NCBI GenBank assembly: GCA_963555705.1
Contig: OY743172.1
Location: 24,365,446 to 24,429,445, forward strand
DNA: 64,000 bases
Direction: 5' to 3'
DNA from: Ligustrum vulgare
Taxonomy: Eukaryota > Streptophyta > Magnoliopsida > Lamiales > Oleaceae
Shown here: in pieces, positions 21,432-33,582 of the stretch
How the letters are laid out: every line of letters begins with the position of its first letter
How positions within the stretch are numbered: the stretch's first letter is position 1
Notes under the pieces: model-generated
Database searches by the model: none
The model's input: only the letters and a program-made list of their open reading frames with translations
What the model was told of the DNA's origin: nothing
Made by a program: the position numbers and the translations under genes

Positions 21432-22236
21432 TGATGAGGTTCGAAGTGCGGAAGAAACGCCGGAAAGTTCCGAACTCAGGTTGTGGTTGGACGGATGAAT
21501 CATGACCCGATATTCACGACGCGATGGCTCGACGATGCGGAATAAAGAACCACGACTTTCGAAACGCCACAAGGATTTGCCCAATCTCCTTGATAAGTCT
21601 CTGATTTTCAACGCCACAAATACTCTCGCGAATATTTGATAAGTTCTGGATGAACGCCACAAGATAATCAATCTTGATAAGTTTGGGTTTGTAATGTGAA
21701 TCCACACATTAAACAATTGAAAAATATTCAATCTATTTTTATTCAATCATCAAAGTCTTCTTTTACAATGAATCAAAAAGGCGTATAAATAGGCAAAATA
21801 AAACCCTAATCGCTAATTTACTCAAAATAGAATTCTAACTAACCTAAAATATCTAAAACTGATAAGGAAATAAAATAATGAAAAATCTTTAAATTCCATC
21901 AGCGGCGCATGTCCAGGAGCTGTCTTACGGCCGTGAATTTTGTAACTGAAATATGTTACGGCCGTGAATATTTTTGTTACGGCCGTAAATCCTTTTATCC
22001 GGTTTATGAATTAGACAGAGAGCATGTTACGGCCGTGATCCTTCATTTACGGCCGTGAGCTTCAAAAGTTACGGTCGTGACCAATCCACGGCCGTGATTC
22101 AATTTTCGGTTCTTTTCGACACTGTTTGATCTTCAAAGCTTGTCGAACCTGCTGAACTCTTGTTTTGGCTTGAATATTTATATTTTTCCGTCAAGCCTGC
22201 TACGACTCCGATTGTCGAGGGTCCTGGATCACATCA
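21432..22236 (-). mobile_element. Gypsy LTR (3' LTR of minus-strand element B)
   Basis: 805 bp, on the minus strand TGATGTGATCC...CGAACCTCATCA, preceded by the polypurine tract AAAGAAGGAGGGTA (22250-22237). Its last ~70 bp match 32186-32255, which stands next to a primer-binding site. TTACGGCCGTGA palindromes occur seven times or so between 21926 and 22098. A TATA-like TATAAATAG lies in it near 21784 on the plus strand reading; transcription orientation is taken from the polypurine tract. Confidence 0.65.
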
Positions 22237-22477
22237 TACCCTCCTTCTTTAGGATGATTCGTCCCGAATCATAGCTTTGTTCCTGGTGTTCCACTTCACC
22301 TCCTGGATCAAACGGAAAATTTCTGCTTCCATGCCATGAGTTCAATAAATTGGAATCCTTTGATTTGCAACCACGGAAGAGATGGAGCTTGAACTCCCTT
22401 TGCCATTCGTAGTGTGGTTGGAGCTTCCAATCATAATTAACCTGCAACAAAGATTTAAACAAAATGGGGAGGGACAT
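22237..22477 (-). pseudogene. C-terminal polyprotein tail of Gypsy element B
   Basis: A short open frame ends ...GGEVEHQEQSYDSGRIILKKEGMM just before the polypurine tract. Its start aligns at the nucleotide level with 20700-20760 of element A (CTCCCCA-TTT-AAATCT-TT-CAGG). Pol is absent. Upstream sequence continues at 30970 beyond the nested LTR element. Confidence 0.5.
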
Positions 22478-22478
22478 G
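22474..22478. repeat. Target site duplication ACATG (left)
   Basis: Identical to 30965-30969; the two copies exactly bracket the LTR element 22479-30964. Confidence 0.95.
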
Positions 22479-22768
22479 TGTAGCGACCAAGAATTTTTAC
22501 GCGATTAATAATTATTTTAATAGAAAATCGTGTCGCTACTATTTCACCCATTTTTATTAAGTTAACGCCACGACGTATTCGTATAGCCAAGTCAAGAAAT
22601 AATCGAGATCGTTCGATTTTAAATTAAATTCCGAATTTCTAAAAATATCTCCATTCTCTTGATTTAAAGTATATTAAGTCTAAGTACTTAATTCAATGTT
22701 ATCCCAATATTTATTTGTACAAAAATTACTTTTATTATTTAAATTAAGAAAATATATGCAAGCATGAG

Positions 22769-23404
22769 AGGTTCCATTATATATAATAATTATGAGAATC
22801 TTAATTTAATAAATATGGAAAAGTATATAAATGGTTGATAGATTCCATTATATGTAATCATGAAGAGCATAATATTTGTATAAATATGGAAAAGTATATG
22901 AATGAATTATATACTCCATTATATATAATCATGAAGAGCATAATATTTGTATAAATATGGAAAAGTATATGAATGATTGATAAGACTCCATTATATGTAA
23001 TCATGAAGAGCATAATATTTGTATAAATATGGAAAAGTATATGAATGAATTATATACTCCATTATATATAATCATGAAGAACATAATATTTGTATAAATA
23101 TGGAAAAGTATATGAATGATTGATAAGACTCCATTATATGTAATCATGAAGAGCATAATATTTGTATAAATATGGAAAAGTATATGAATGAATTATATAC
23201 TCCATTATATATAATCATGAAGAGCATAATATTTGTATAAATATGGAAAAGTATATGAATGATTGATAAGACTCCATTATATGTAATCATGAAGAGCATA
23301 ATATTTGTATAAATATGGAAAAGTATATGAATGATTTATATACTCCATTATATATAATCATGAAGAGCATATTATTTGTATAAATATGGAAAAGTATATG
23401 AATG
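22769..23404. repeat. 71/72-bp tandem repeat array in LARD-1 5' LTR
   Basis: About nine copies of an AT-rich unit (TCCATTATATRTAATCATGA...) alternate between two variants ending GATTGATAAGAC and GAATTATATAC, so the true period is about 143 bp. The same array with the same copy number is in the 3' LTR at 28925-29560. Confidence 0.9.
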
Positions 23405-23629
23405 GTGCTTTACTTTAAGAAAATGATGTGTTAAAATTAATAGAATTGAATGATTATGTTTACAATATGCCAACTTTATACATCTATTTAAACTCATCTC
23501 TTTTACACACAACTCTACACATATACACTTATTTCCAATCTCTTGACAAAATCCACAAGTAAGAGAAATTCAAGGTGGTCAAGAAAGTTTTGGTCCATTT
23601 ACTACTACACTTCATTTTAATCTTTTAAA

Positions 23630-24488
23630 AGGTAAGTATATCTTATGTTTTTATGAAAAGTAAGTATGTTTTTATGAAAGGTAAATACACCTTATGTTTT
23701 TATGAAAAGTAAGTATGTTTTTATGACAAGTAAGTATATCTTATGTTTTTATGAAAAGTAAGTATGTTTTTATGAAAGGTAAATACACCTTATGTTTTTA
23801 TGAAAAGTAAGTATGTTTTTATGACAAGTAAGTATATCTTATGTTTTTATGAAAAGTAAGTATGTTTTTATGAAAGGTAAATACACCTTATGTTTTTATG
23901 AAAAGTAAGTATGTTTTTATGACAAGTAAGTATATCTTATGTTTTTATGAAAAGTAAGTATGTTTTTATGAAAGGTAAATACACCTTATGTTTTTATGAA
24001 AAGTAAGTATGTTTTTATGACAAGTAAGTATATCTTATGTTTTTATGAAAAGTAAGTATGTTTTTATGAAAGGTAAATACACCTTATGTTTTTATGAAAA
24101 GTAAGTATGTTTTTATGACAAGTAAGTATATCTTATGTTTTTATGAAAAGTAAGTATGTTTTTATGAAAGGTAAATACACCTTATGTTTTTATGAAAAGT
24201 AAGTATGTTTTTATGACAAGTAAGTATATCTTATGTTTTTATGAAAAGTAAGTATGTTTTTATGAAAGGTAAATACACCTTATGTTTTTATGAAAAGTAA
24301 GTATGTTTTTATGACAAGTAAGTATATCTTATGTTTTTATGAAAAGTAAGTATGTTTTTATGAAAGGTAAATATACCTTATGTTTTTATGAAAAGTAAGT
24401 ATGTTTTTATGACAAGTAAGTATACCTTATGTTTTTATGAAAAGTAAGTATGTTTTTATGACAAGTAAGTATATCTTATGTTTTTATG
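23630..24488. repeat. 98-bp tandem repeat array (VNTR) in LARD-1 5' LTR
   Basis: The unit combines 28+21+28+21-bp subunits built on TTATGTTTTTATGAAAAGTA. The array is 196 bp longer here than in the 3' LTR (29786-30448), exactly two units. Confidence 0.9.
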
Positions 24489-25004
24489 AAAATGTTTGGA
24501 TCATTGCTATGAAATCAATCTCACAAGATTGTTATGGGTTCCATATGATATGTTTATGATTATGCTAAGGGGACCGGAGTTTAGTAGCGCTACACATAAG
24601 AATTCTTGCCATTTAAGTTCGGTAAAATTCTTGTGTCTCCCTATGTTTATGAATATTTCAATCCTATCCTATGTTATGATGAAAATGATCCATATGCATT
24701 CAAAAGAAAATTTATGCTTGGTATACTTACTGGGATTTTATAAATCTCACTCCACGATATTTAACATTTTCAGATAATTGAAGGTTCGAGGCGGTCAACA
24801 TGGAAGTGGCAAAAGTGGTTAAGATTGATGAGATAATTATGTTGAACTTTATGTAAGAAAATTATGTTCTATTTTTATTCACAAATAAAATTATGGGATT
24901 CTAATTATTCTTTTGAAAAATTTTACATTACTATTTAAGTCTCGATAATATGATATGAGTCACTTTTTGTGGCACTCGAATGGTCGAGAATTCGGGTCGT
25001 CACA

Positions 25005-28000
25005 GTTGGTATCAGAGAAAAGAGTTTTAAAAACGATTCTGTAGATTTTTGAAATTTTATTTCTTTAAAAAAAAAAAAAATCACTATTCACGTGAACAGT
25101 AAAACGACGTGCTATTCATGATGAACAGTGAACGAAATCACTATTCATTATAAAAAAAAAAATTGAATTTTCACATGTCAAGTATGGTTATGATTTTGAA
25201 AAGCATGATGAAATTTGATGTGCGAATTTCAAGGACAAAATTCATTTTAAGCAAGGGAGTTTGTAATGTCCTGAAAATTTTATGGAATATAATTAGTTAG
25301 TGATATGATGTTTATATTGATGTCTTTGATAAATTTCTAGAAGTTCGGGGACTAAAGGAAAAAATAAGATTTGACGATAAATTTTATTTGGGTTAAGTTA
25401 TTAATTATTGATGGGGAGATAATTACTATATCGATATTGGATTTGTTTTGAAGACTGTGATTAATTAGGAATTATGATTCAAGAAAATGTTGATTTGGAT
25501 ACAACCACATTAAATTATTGTTGATTAAAGGAAAATAAGATTATATGAAATATTTTAACTCATCACTCTACTATGTCACTCTCCACGTATTGACTCCTCG
25601 AACCAGGTATGTTATATGCTTTGCAAGTCATTTACGATTTTATTAAGACATGTTAAGTATGAAATCTTCATATGTTATGAATCTTTATGTGTTACACATA
25701 ATATACATGTCAAGTATGATATAAATTGATAGAAGACTCAATTTTTTTATTCTTTTCAATGTAGAATCATGAGACAGTGAGGATATTTATATGAATTTTG
25801 GTGCATATTAAGCTTAGTAAGATTGACTCAATTAGAAATTAAGTTGGGTTGTAACTTTTGCCCAAAATATATGGAATAATATATTAAACAAACAAAATTA
25901 ATAATGAATTCGTACAATAATTTATCCCTTTATCACTACCTTTGTGTAAAAACAAGGGAAAAACTGTGGATGGTTATTGTACTTCCTCTTCAAGTTTCAA
26001 TTTTCGGTTCAATAATTTATCCCTTTATCACTACCTTTGCTTAAAAGCAAGGAAAAACTGTGGATGATTATTGGTACCACTCTTCAAGTTTCAATTCTGA
26101 AAAAAAAAAAAATTCGGAAAGAAAGAAAGAGAACGGGTGTTGAGCATAATGGGAATAATATGACTTAAGAATGATTTTCAAAATAATTGTTGTCCTCGAG
26201 TTTAGAAATGATGAACCTTAAATGGACTTTGCATAATTGATTTTAGACATGGCACTAAGTATAAGAAGTCAACAGAAATGATTAGAAATATGTTCAGATT
26301 ATCTATCATTTAGATTTAATGAGAAATAGCGAGCCAATTTTATGAAGTTTTATGAGATGTTAAGATTATAAGTGGTTTTAATGAGACTTTTATGAGAAGC
26401 ATTATGAAGTTAGAGATTTAAAGATTTGGTTATTGGGAATTAAGTAATGGATATTATGTTGAGTAAGTGAATTATGCCTCTATATTGAAGAGAAATTTAT
26501 TATGAACTTTGGCCTTGTGATTAAATTTTGGGAATATGATTTATGACTTATAAATATAAGTATGAGTAATCTTTTGAGCCAATTAAGGTATGGAAGGAAG
26601 TGATATTGTGATATTGAAAAATATGATTTGAAATTGTTATGTTGAGGAATTATGAATTGAATTATGGGATATTTTTTATGATATATTGAAGTGTTGGAAT
26701 CGTTTTCAATATTTTTAGATCGTTGTGATCAAATGTGGAGTTATTTATTATTGTGAGTTATGAAGTATGCTTATGGTTTGGGATAAGTCCAAATTACAAG
26801 GGAGACTTTGTCCAGAATTTTATCATTTGGAATTAAGAGCATGATATGATAAGCATCCACTAAAGGAATTAAGGTTAGACATGCAAGTTCATTTACATCA
26901 CAAACGAGATTTAGTAGATGATAGCAGAGATTTTATTATTTTCTAATAAGGAGAACATACAAAGAGTCACACTGGAAAAGAAATACATGAAACACGCAAA
27001 AGCAAAAGAAAGCAACATGGGAAATTCCTCAAATTGAGAGATGTGTTTCCGGAGTAGCCGTATCCTACCACCTCTAACCTTTTGAGGAAATAAAGAAACC
27101 TTCAAAGAGGTGTGTTTCGAGAGTAAGAATACTCCGTAATCTACCACCTGGAACCTTTGAGGTACACACAAGATTTAAACATTAAGGAAATCCTAGGAAA
27201 TTAGAGGGGTGTCTCGAGAGTAAGAATACTCCGTACTCTACCCCCACCTATTCTAAGATTCATAAAGTTAAGTTTACATTAACCGGACTCCATTTTCGCT
27301 TGATTCCCCTTCCTTGCGACCAATCTATCTTAACCCCTGCTGGATCTTGTATTGAGATATATGACTGCAGCTTATCCAGTAGTTCATCAATAGTAGGAGC
27401 AGAAATAAGGAGCCTTCTGGAAAATGGAGAGATGAGTCCCTGTTCCACAGCATAATCAAGAAAGGTTAACAAACCATCAAAGAAATTGTTAACATTCAGA
27501 AGCCCAATAGGCTTAGTATGGAGACCTAGTTGAGCCCACGAGGTAATGTTAAAGATTTCTTCTAAGGTACCAAAACCTCCGGGCAGGGCTATAAAGCCAT
27601 CAGCAACCTCAATCTTTCGAGTCTTATTCGATAAATTTTCCTCAGATCATTCATTGGAAGTCTGGAATAATACTTGCGAATGTTTGTAAGAATGATATCC
27701 ATGTTTTTGATGGATCTAACCTCTTCCCAGCATGAACTATTTAAAAGCATTAAGGATCGGAGGGAATCCGCGTGATATTGATTCCAGCAAGAAAGCGCGG
27801 AATAGAATAATGGAAAAGAGGGAACAAGGGTTTATGCGCCGTTTACTTTCTTGATAAAAGGAAGATTTGATGATGACGGGATTTGAGATATGGAATATTT
27901 TCTTGGATTTTGGGTACTGATATTTTGATATAATAATCAAGGTATAGAAATAATACGGGGATACGTGAAAGTGAAATAAGGACTGTATTGAATCAGGATT

Positions 28001-28634
28001 AATAAGTTTGTGCAAGTGAAAGGAATACCTTACGGGAAATGTTATGATATTTGAGTTAAGAATTTTAATTATTTGGGAGATATTTGTTTATTGAATTTTG
28101 CAGAAATTTTGGGTTACAAATATTGGAAAGATAAACCGATGATTATGTTGATATGTGAATAACATGTTTGGGTATATTACATAGAGAATATTCAGGTAAT
28201 CGTTTTAATTATTTTGGGATATTTGGTGATAAGAAGAAATGACAAATTATTATGGTATGATATGTTAGTAAAGATTTATTGAAATTTTAGAGATATTAAT
28301 ACGAATATTTGAGGTCACATGATACGATGATAAATGACAAGTTACATGAATACTACAAGATATGATGAAATATCACATACGATTGGGAATTTTCATTTTG
28401 ATTCAGAAGAATTTATGAGTAGACATATGTCTATTATTGATAGAAAAGTCCATGTCTTAAGAAAACAAATTGATGCATTTAGTCAAAGTTCAGTGGGTTA
28501 AATATGGTTGGGTTAAATATGGTAGCGATGATGCTACATAAGAAGAAGAAGAAGAGATTCTGATTAAGTGTTCAGAAATCATAAGATCAAGTAAGATTAA
28601 TTTCGAGGACGAAATTATTTTAAGGGGGTAAGTT
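25005..28634 (+). mobile_element. LARD-1 internal region, non-coding, with PBS and PPT
   Basis: It starts with a primer-binding site TGGTATCAGAG (25007-25017, initiator tRNA-Met type) and ends with TTTTAAGGGGGTAAG before the 3' LTR. No gag-pol survives. A fossil of the chromovirus polyprotein end is visible at about 28440-28632, where GTCTTAAGAAAACAAATTGA and TTTCGAGGACGAAATT...AAGGGG echo the chromodomain tail and the terminal NFEDEIILRG. A ~93-bp direct duplication lies at 25917-26100. Parts (for example 26137-26300) match the internal region of the tandem family at 54244. A cysteine-rich/LOG cassette copy occupies 26935-27750. Confidence 0.85.
26935..27750 (-). pseudogene. LOG-like: Second cysteine-rich/LOG cassette copy, two genes fused by an internal deletion
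   Basis: On the minus strand, TTTAAATAG (near 27746) is followed by ATG near 27700 and MDIILTNIRKYYSRLP...RLERLRLLM, homologous to the first ~35 residues of the cysteine-rich protein at 16723. At a shared GATG the sequence jumps directly into LOG, out of frame, at GFIALPGGFGTLEE. LOG then continues cleanly to its stop at about 27260, with the same tail (GRGIKRKWSPVNVN) as the first copy. About 0.9 kb (most of the cysteine-rich gene, the spacer and the first half of LOG) is deleted. The hairpin array follows at 27030-27250 and the unit ends near AATAATAAAATC at 26935. Compared with the sister family, it replaces about 750 bp of element sequence, so it is not a simple insertion. Confidence 0.85.
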
Positions 28635-30964
28635 TGTAGCGACCAAGAATTTTTACGCGATTAATAATTATTTTAATAGAAAATCGTGTCGCTACTATTT
28701 CACCCATTTTTATTAAGTTAACGCCACGACGTATTCGTATAGCCAAGTCAAGAAATAATCGAGATCGTTCGATTTTAAATTAAATTCCGAATTTCTAAAA
28801 ATATCTCCATTCTCTTGATTTAAAGTATATTAAGTCTAAGTACTTAATTCAATGTTATCCCAATATTTATTTGTACAAAAATTACTTTTATTATTTAAAT
28901 TAAGAAAATATATGCAAGCATGAGAGGTTCCATTATATATAATAATTATGAGAATCTTAATTTAATAAATATGGAAAAGTATATAAATGGTTGATAGATT
29001 CCATTATATGTAATCATGAAGAGCATAATATTTGTATAAATATGGAAAAGTATATGAATGAATTATATACTCCATTATATATAATCATGAAGAGCATAAT
29101 ATTTGTATAAATATGGAAAAGTATATGAATGATTGATAAGACTCCATTATATGTAATCATGAAGAGCATAATATTTGTATAAATATGGAAAAGTATATGA
29201 ATGAATTATATACTCCATTATATATAATCATGAAGAACATAATATTTGTATAAATATGGAAAAGTATATGAATGATTGATAAGACTCCATTATATGTAAT
29301 CATGAAGAGCATAATATTTGTATAAATATGGAAAAGTATATGAATGAATTATATACTCCATTATATATAATCATGAAGAGCATAATATTTGTATAAATAT
29401 GGAAAAGTATATGAATGATTGATAAGACTCCATTATATGTAATCATGAAGAGCATAATATTTGTATAAATATGGAAAAGTATATGAATGATTTATATACT
29501 CCATTATATATAATCATGAAGAGCATATTATTTGTATAAATATGGAAAAGTATATGAATGGTGCTTTACTTTAAGAAAATGATGTGTTAAAATTAATAGA
29601 ATTGAATGATTATGTTTACAATATGCCAACTTTATACATCTATTTAAACCCATCTCTTTTACACACAACTCTACACATATACACTTATTTCCAATCTCTT
29701 GACAAAATCCACAAGTAAGAGAAATTCAAGGTGGTCAAGAAAGTTTTGGTCCATTTACTACTACACTTCATTTTAATCTTTTAAAAGGTAAGTATATCTT
29801 ATGTTTTTATGAAAAGTAAGTATGTTTTTATGAAAGGTAAATACACCTTATGTTTTTATGAAAAGTAAGTATGTTTTTATGACAAGTAAGTATATCTTAT
29901 GTTTTTATGAAAAGTAAGTATGTTTTTATGAAAGGTAAATACACCTTATGTTTTTATGAAAAGTAAGTATGTTTTTATGACAAGTAAGTATATCTTATGT
30001 TTTTATGAAAAGTAAGTATGTTTTTATGAAAGGTAAATACACCTTATGTTTTTATGAAAAGTAAGTATGTTTTTATGACAAGTAAGTATATCTTATGTTT
30101 TTATGAAAAGTAAGTATGTTTTTATGAAAGGTAAATACACCTTATGTTTTTATGAAAAGTAAGTATGTTTTTATGACAAGTAAGTATATCTTATGTTTTT
30201 ATGAAAAGTAAGTATGTTTTTATGAAAGGTAAATACACCTTATGTTTTTATGAAAAGTAAGTATGTTTTTATGACAAGTAAGTATATCTTATGTTTTTAT
30301 GAAAAGTAAGTATGTTTTTATGAAAGGTAAATATACCTTATGTTTTTATGAAAAGTAAGTATGTTTTTATGACAAGTAAGTATACCTTATGTTTTTATGA
30401 AAAGTAAGTATGTTTTTATGACAAGTAAGTATATCTTATGTTTTTATGAAAATGTTTGGATCATTGCTATGAAATCAATCTCACAAGATTGTTATGGGTT
30501 CCATATGATATGTTTATGATTATGCTAAGGGGACCGGAGTTTAGTAGCGCTACACATAAGAATTCTTGCCATTTAAGTTCGGTAAAATTCTTGTGTCTCC
30601 CTATGTTTATGAATATTTCAATCCTATCCTATGTTATGATGAAAATGATCCATATGCATTCAAAAGAAAATTTATGCTTGGTATACTTACTGGGATTTTA
30701 TAAATCTCACTCCACGATATTTAACATTTTCAGATAATTGAAGGTTCGAGGCGGTCAACATGGAAGTGGCAAAAGTGGTTAAGATTGATGAGATAATTAT
30801 GTTGAACTTTATGTAAGAAAATTATGTTCTATTTTTATTCACAAATAAAATTATGGGATTCTAATTATTCTTTTGAAAAATTTTACATTACTATTTAAGT
30901 CTCGATAATATGATATGAGTCACTTTTTGTGGCACTCGAATGGTCGAGAATTCGGGTCGTCACA
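28635..30964 (+). mobile_element. 3' LTR of LARD-1
   Basis: 2330 bp, TGTAGCGACC...GTCGTCACA, matching the 5' LTR with only isolated base differences (for example 23490s T versus 29649 C) plus two fewer 98-bp units. It is followed by target duplication ACATG at 30965-30969. Confidence 0.95.
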
Positions 30965-30969
30965 ACATG

Positions 30970-31762
30970 TTAGCTTCATGAGGTACAAGGTATGGATCCT
31001 TGTATTCATGACAAACCACCACCAACTCCACTTCTTGAACCACGAGGCTCTTCTCTTCGCCTCTTTCCTCCTTTGCAATTTCTTGTTCAATTTTTTTATC
31101 TTCAAATTCAACCACATCTCCGACATCCAGATTTTTATCACTAACTTCATGCACTCCCCCAATGGTATTCAAATGTGGATGTACCAATTCAAAGCTCAAA
31201 ATTTGAACTTCTACCCCAACTTCTAATTCCTCATCAAATTTTGGAGTTTGTTCACCTAACTCCACATTTTCAACTCCTACCACCAAGTTCTGGGTCTCTT
31301 CAACTAATTCATGCCTCAAGCCTCCCTCCTTCTTTTCAACTTTCATATCCCGAGGCTCAACATGATTTTCACTCTCTTCTAACCATCTAATTACCGCCTT
31401 TCGTTTCTCCTCCTTCCTTTGTAATTTAGCCAAATATATTCTTTCTGCCTCCCGTTCACACCTCAATCTTTCCTCATAAATTTCTTTTTGAATTTTCAAA
31501 ATAAAAGTGCAGTCCAGTCAACCATGTCGGAATTGGATGGATAATATGTGTTTTTCAAAATTGCTTTTGGATCAATCTCAGCTCCTCTCTTAACCCCGAT
31601 TCCATCCCTAGGTTTAGGATCACGCCTATAATCACTACGATTTGCTTGAGATCGCCCCTTTTTCAATTTCCCTTCCCTTTCATCTAATTTATCCAACATA
31701 ACCAAAGCTTCATTCAAAAATCTCCACATACGATCTTTGGCGTTTTCATGGGAATTGGACAT
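30970..31762 (-). pseudogene. 5' coding region (gag-like) of Gypsy element B, frameshifted
   Basis: Two abutting frames: 31762-31496 (starting MSNSHENAKDRMWRFLNEAL) and 31499-30960 (EIYEERLRCEREAERIYLAK, then a Glu/Val-rich acidic stretch). The first frame's stop overlaps the start of the second, so a single frame has probably been broken. Position, between a tRNA-Met primer-binding site and the polyprotein tail, suggests gag or a non-autonomous replacement for it; no zinc knuckle or capsid motif is evident. It is cut at 30969 by LARD-1 and resumes at 22477. Confidence 0.45.
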
Positions 31763-32171
31763 TGTGAAATTTTTTGTGGAAGGACACAGAAAAAGAATAA
31801 TGAAAACAAAGGATCAAGAAATTCAAGAAAGTGGTTCTTGAGTGGACTCTTTTTTTTTTTTTTTTTTTTTTGAATTTTAGGATGAATTTTCGGAATAAAT
31901 AAAATAATAATTTTTTTTTCATAAATCCGAAAATTCGACAACGAATACGACAAAACAAACGGAACTTAATTCGGATAAGAATTAAGCAAAACAAACACTT
32001 TTAAATTTTGTTGGATTTTTATATGGATCAAACAAAGAAAATATTTACTGGCACGAAGAACACGAAAATCAAGAAAAGAAAGACTCAACAACAAGATATG
32101 GATGATTTTTATGGGACTCGATGATAAACATAAAAATCAAACTGGATAGAAAAATCTGAATTCAGAGTCCA

Positions 32172-32255
32172 GCTCTGATACCAGATGATGAGGTTCGAAG
32201 CGCGGAAGAAACGCCGGAAAGTTCTGAAATCATGTTGTGGTTGGACGGATGAATT
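32172..32255 (-). mobile_element. Primer-binding site and truncated 5' LTR of Gypsy element B
   Basis: On the minus strand, an LTR end (CCTCATCA at 32186) is followed after two bases by TGGTATCAGAGC (32183-32172), a tRNA-Met primer-binding site. Sequence 32186-32255 matches the last ~70 bp of the LTR at 21432. Beyond 32255 the match ends abruptly, so the 5' LTR has been truncated. Confidence 0.75.
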
Positions 32256-32740
32256 GACTACTTGAGATCTCTTTCCTAGAATTGATAACTGCATATTGAC
32301 CACCAAAAGTGCAGTCTATTCGTTTTTATGTTTGAAATGGGAAAAATATGAGGTATTTATTTGAATGTGATTATTCTTGGCACTGCATAGCCTACTATTT
32401 ACTATTGGGGGTAAAAGATTGGCAAAGGAATTGTGCGATATTTCATAAATATTCATAATGTCAAGAATTTCTATTTTTCCCTATTTGGGCTTAAAATGAA
32501 TTGAGGATATGAACTATGAAGGTAAGATTCTCCATTTTTATGCTCATATATATGAGACTAATACAGAAGATAATATCATGTAAACGTTTCTTGAATTTCT
32601 CCCTCTTGTTAGATAAAAAATTATCAATTGTAATATTTAAGTTTATTCAATACATCGTAATAAATATGTCAACATTTCGATTATGCAAGTAGTTTAGAAT
32701 AAAGAATTCCTATATTAATAGTCTTAGTTTCCAGGGGGTC
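32256..32740. other. Unassigned spacer
   Basis: AT-rich DNA with no gene or repeat recognised. Confidence 0.4.
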
Positions 32741-33367
32741 GGACAGAGCTACCCTAGGACCAGTAAGGCTCCACGCCCCACTAAGATTTAATATTTTTTT
32801 TTTTTTTTTTTTTAAGAGTAGTGGTATTTTCATAGGGAAATACTTATAGGTGTAGATATATTTCCAAAAATAATCAACTCTAACAGTTCGAAACTGTAAT
32901 CACCCCTAAAACTCGTATAGTCAACTCTGACTTGATTTGCAGGTATTAGTATTAATTATGTGCAAATCGGAAATCTCTAAATGGGAAGTGAAAAATGGCA
33001 GCAGAATTCTGAAATCTCTTTTGGGGGGGTTGGGGGGGGGGGGTGTAATTATATTTGTTGTCTAGGTCATTTACTTAATAATTGCACATTGCGTATCTCT
33101 ATTAGTTGTGAGCAATTTATCTTGATCTTTAAGTTTGACGAGGAAAACAGAAGTATACAAAATCGTTATTTAAGAATTATGATGTTAAATTTGAATTGCC
33201 AATTTTTTGAAGTATCGTTATTTATGACTATCTTTATATTCGATTTGGTATTTAAAATCGTCGTTTCAATCATGTTGGTTCTAAAAAAATTTGGGGGCAA
33301 CCCCCGAGAGGGGGCCTCCCCCATTTGAGAATTTTGGCCCCCTTCATTCAAAATCCTGGCTCTGTCC
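32741..33367. mobile_element. Possible TIR element
   Basis: The ends are inverted: GGACAGAGCTA at the left, GGACAGAGCCA reading in from the right. The interior has a 20-nt poly-T, a G-rich stretch with runs of 7 and 12 G (33023-33043), and no gene. No target duplication was found. Confidence 0.35.
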
Positions 33368-33582
33368 TTGTTGATTTCCAAAGTCAAATCTACTTCTTTG
33401 GACGGTAGGAACCTTATCAAGAGTTGCGTGCATTGGACAAATTTGAGCAAGATTATCAACTTAAGCGTATAGAAGAGATTAGATTAAGTGCCATTCAAAG
33501 AGGTTACCACTTAATTCCCTTACGTGCATTCCTTTTGCATGTCTACTAAACATTTTCTAATTATTTATATTGAGCAACAAAT

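Larger units (their letters stand above)
22479..25004 (+). mobile_element. 5' LTR of non-autonomous chromovirus-derived element (LARD-1)
   Basis: 2526 bp, TGTAGCGACC...GTCGTCACA, almost identical to the 3' LTR apart from repeat copy number. It contains two tandem arrays (22769-23404 and 23630-24488). The TGTAGCGACC start is typical of chromovirus Gypsy LTRs. A 93-codon frame at 24496 is present in both LTRs but has no recognisable domain. Confidence 0.95.

Noticed and set aside
22769..24488. CRISPR-like regularly spaced repeats
   Set aside because: The units are contiguous tandem repeats without unique spacers, inside an LTR of a plant retroelement.
24496..24777. 93-codon frame repeated at 30456
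   Set aside because: Identical only because both lie in sister LTRs; no domain, start codon context or conservation beyond the LTR copies.
33301..33330. Rho-independent terminator-like GC hairpin
   Set aside because: It is in a plant nuclear repeat region with no upstream gene on either strand; the CCCCCGAGAGGGGG stem belongs to the possible TIR element.
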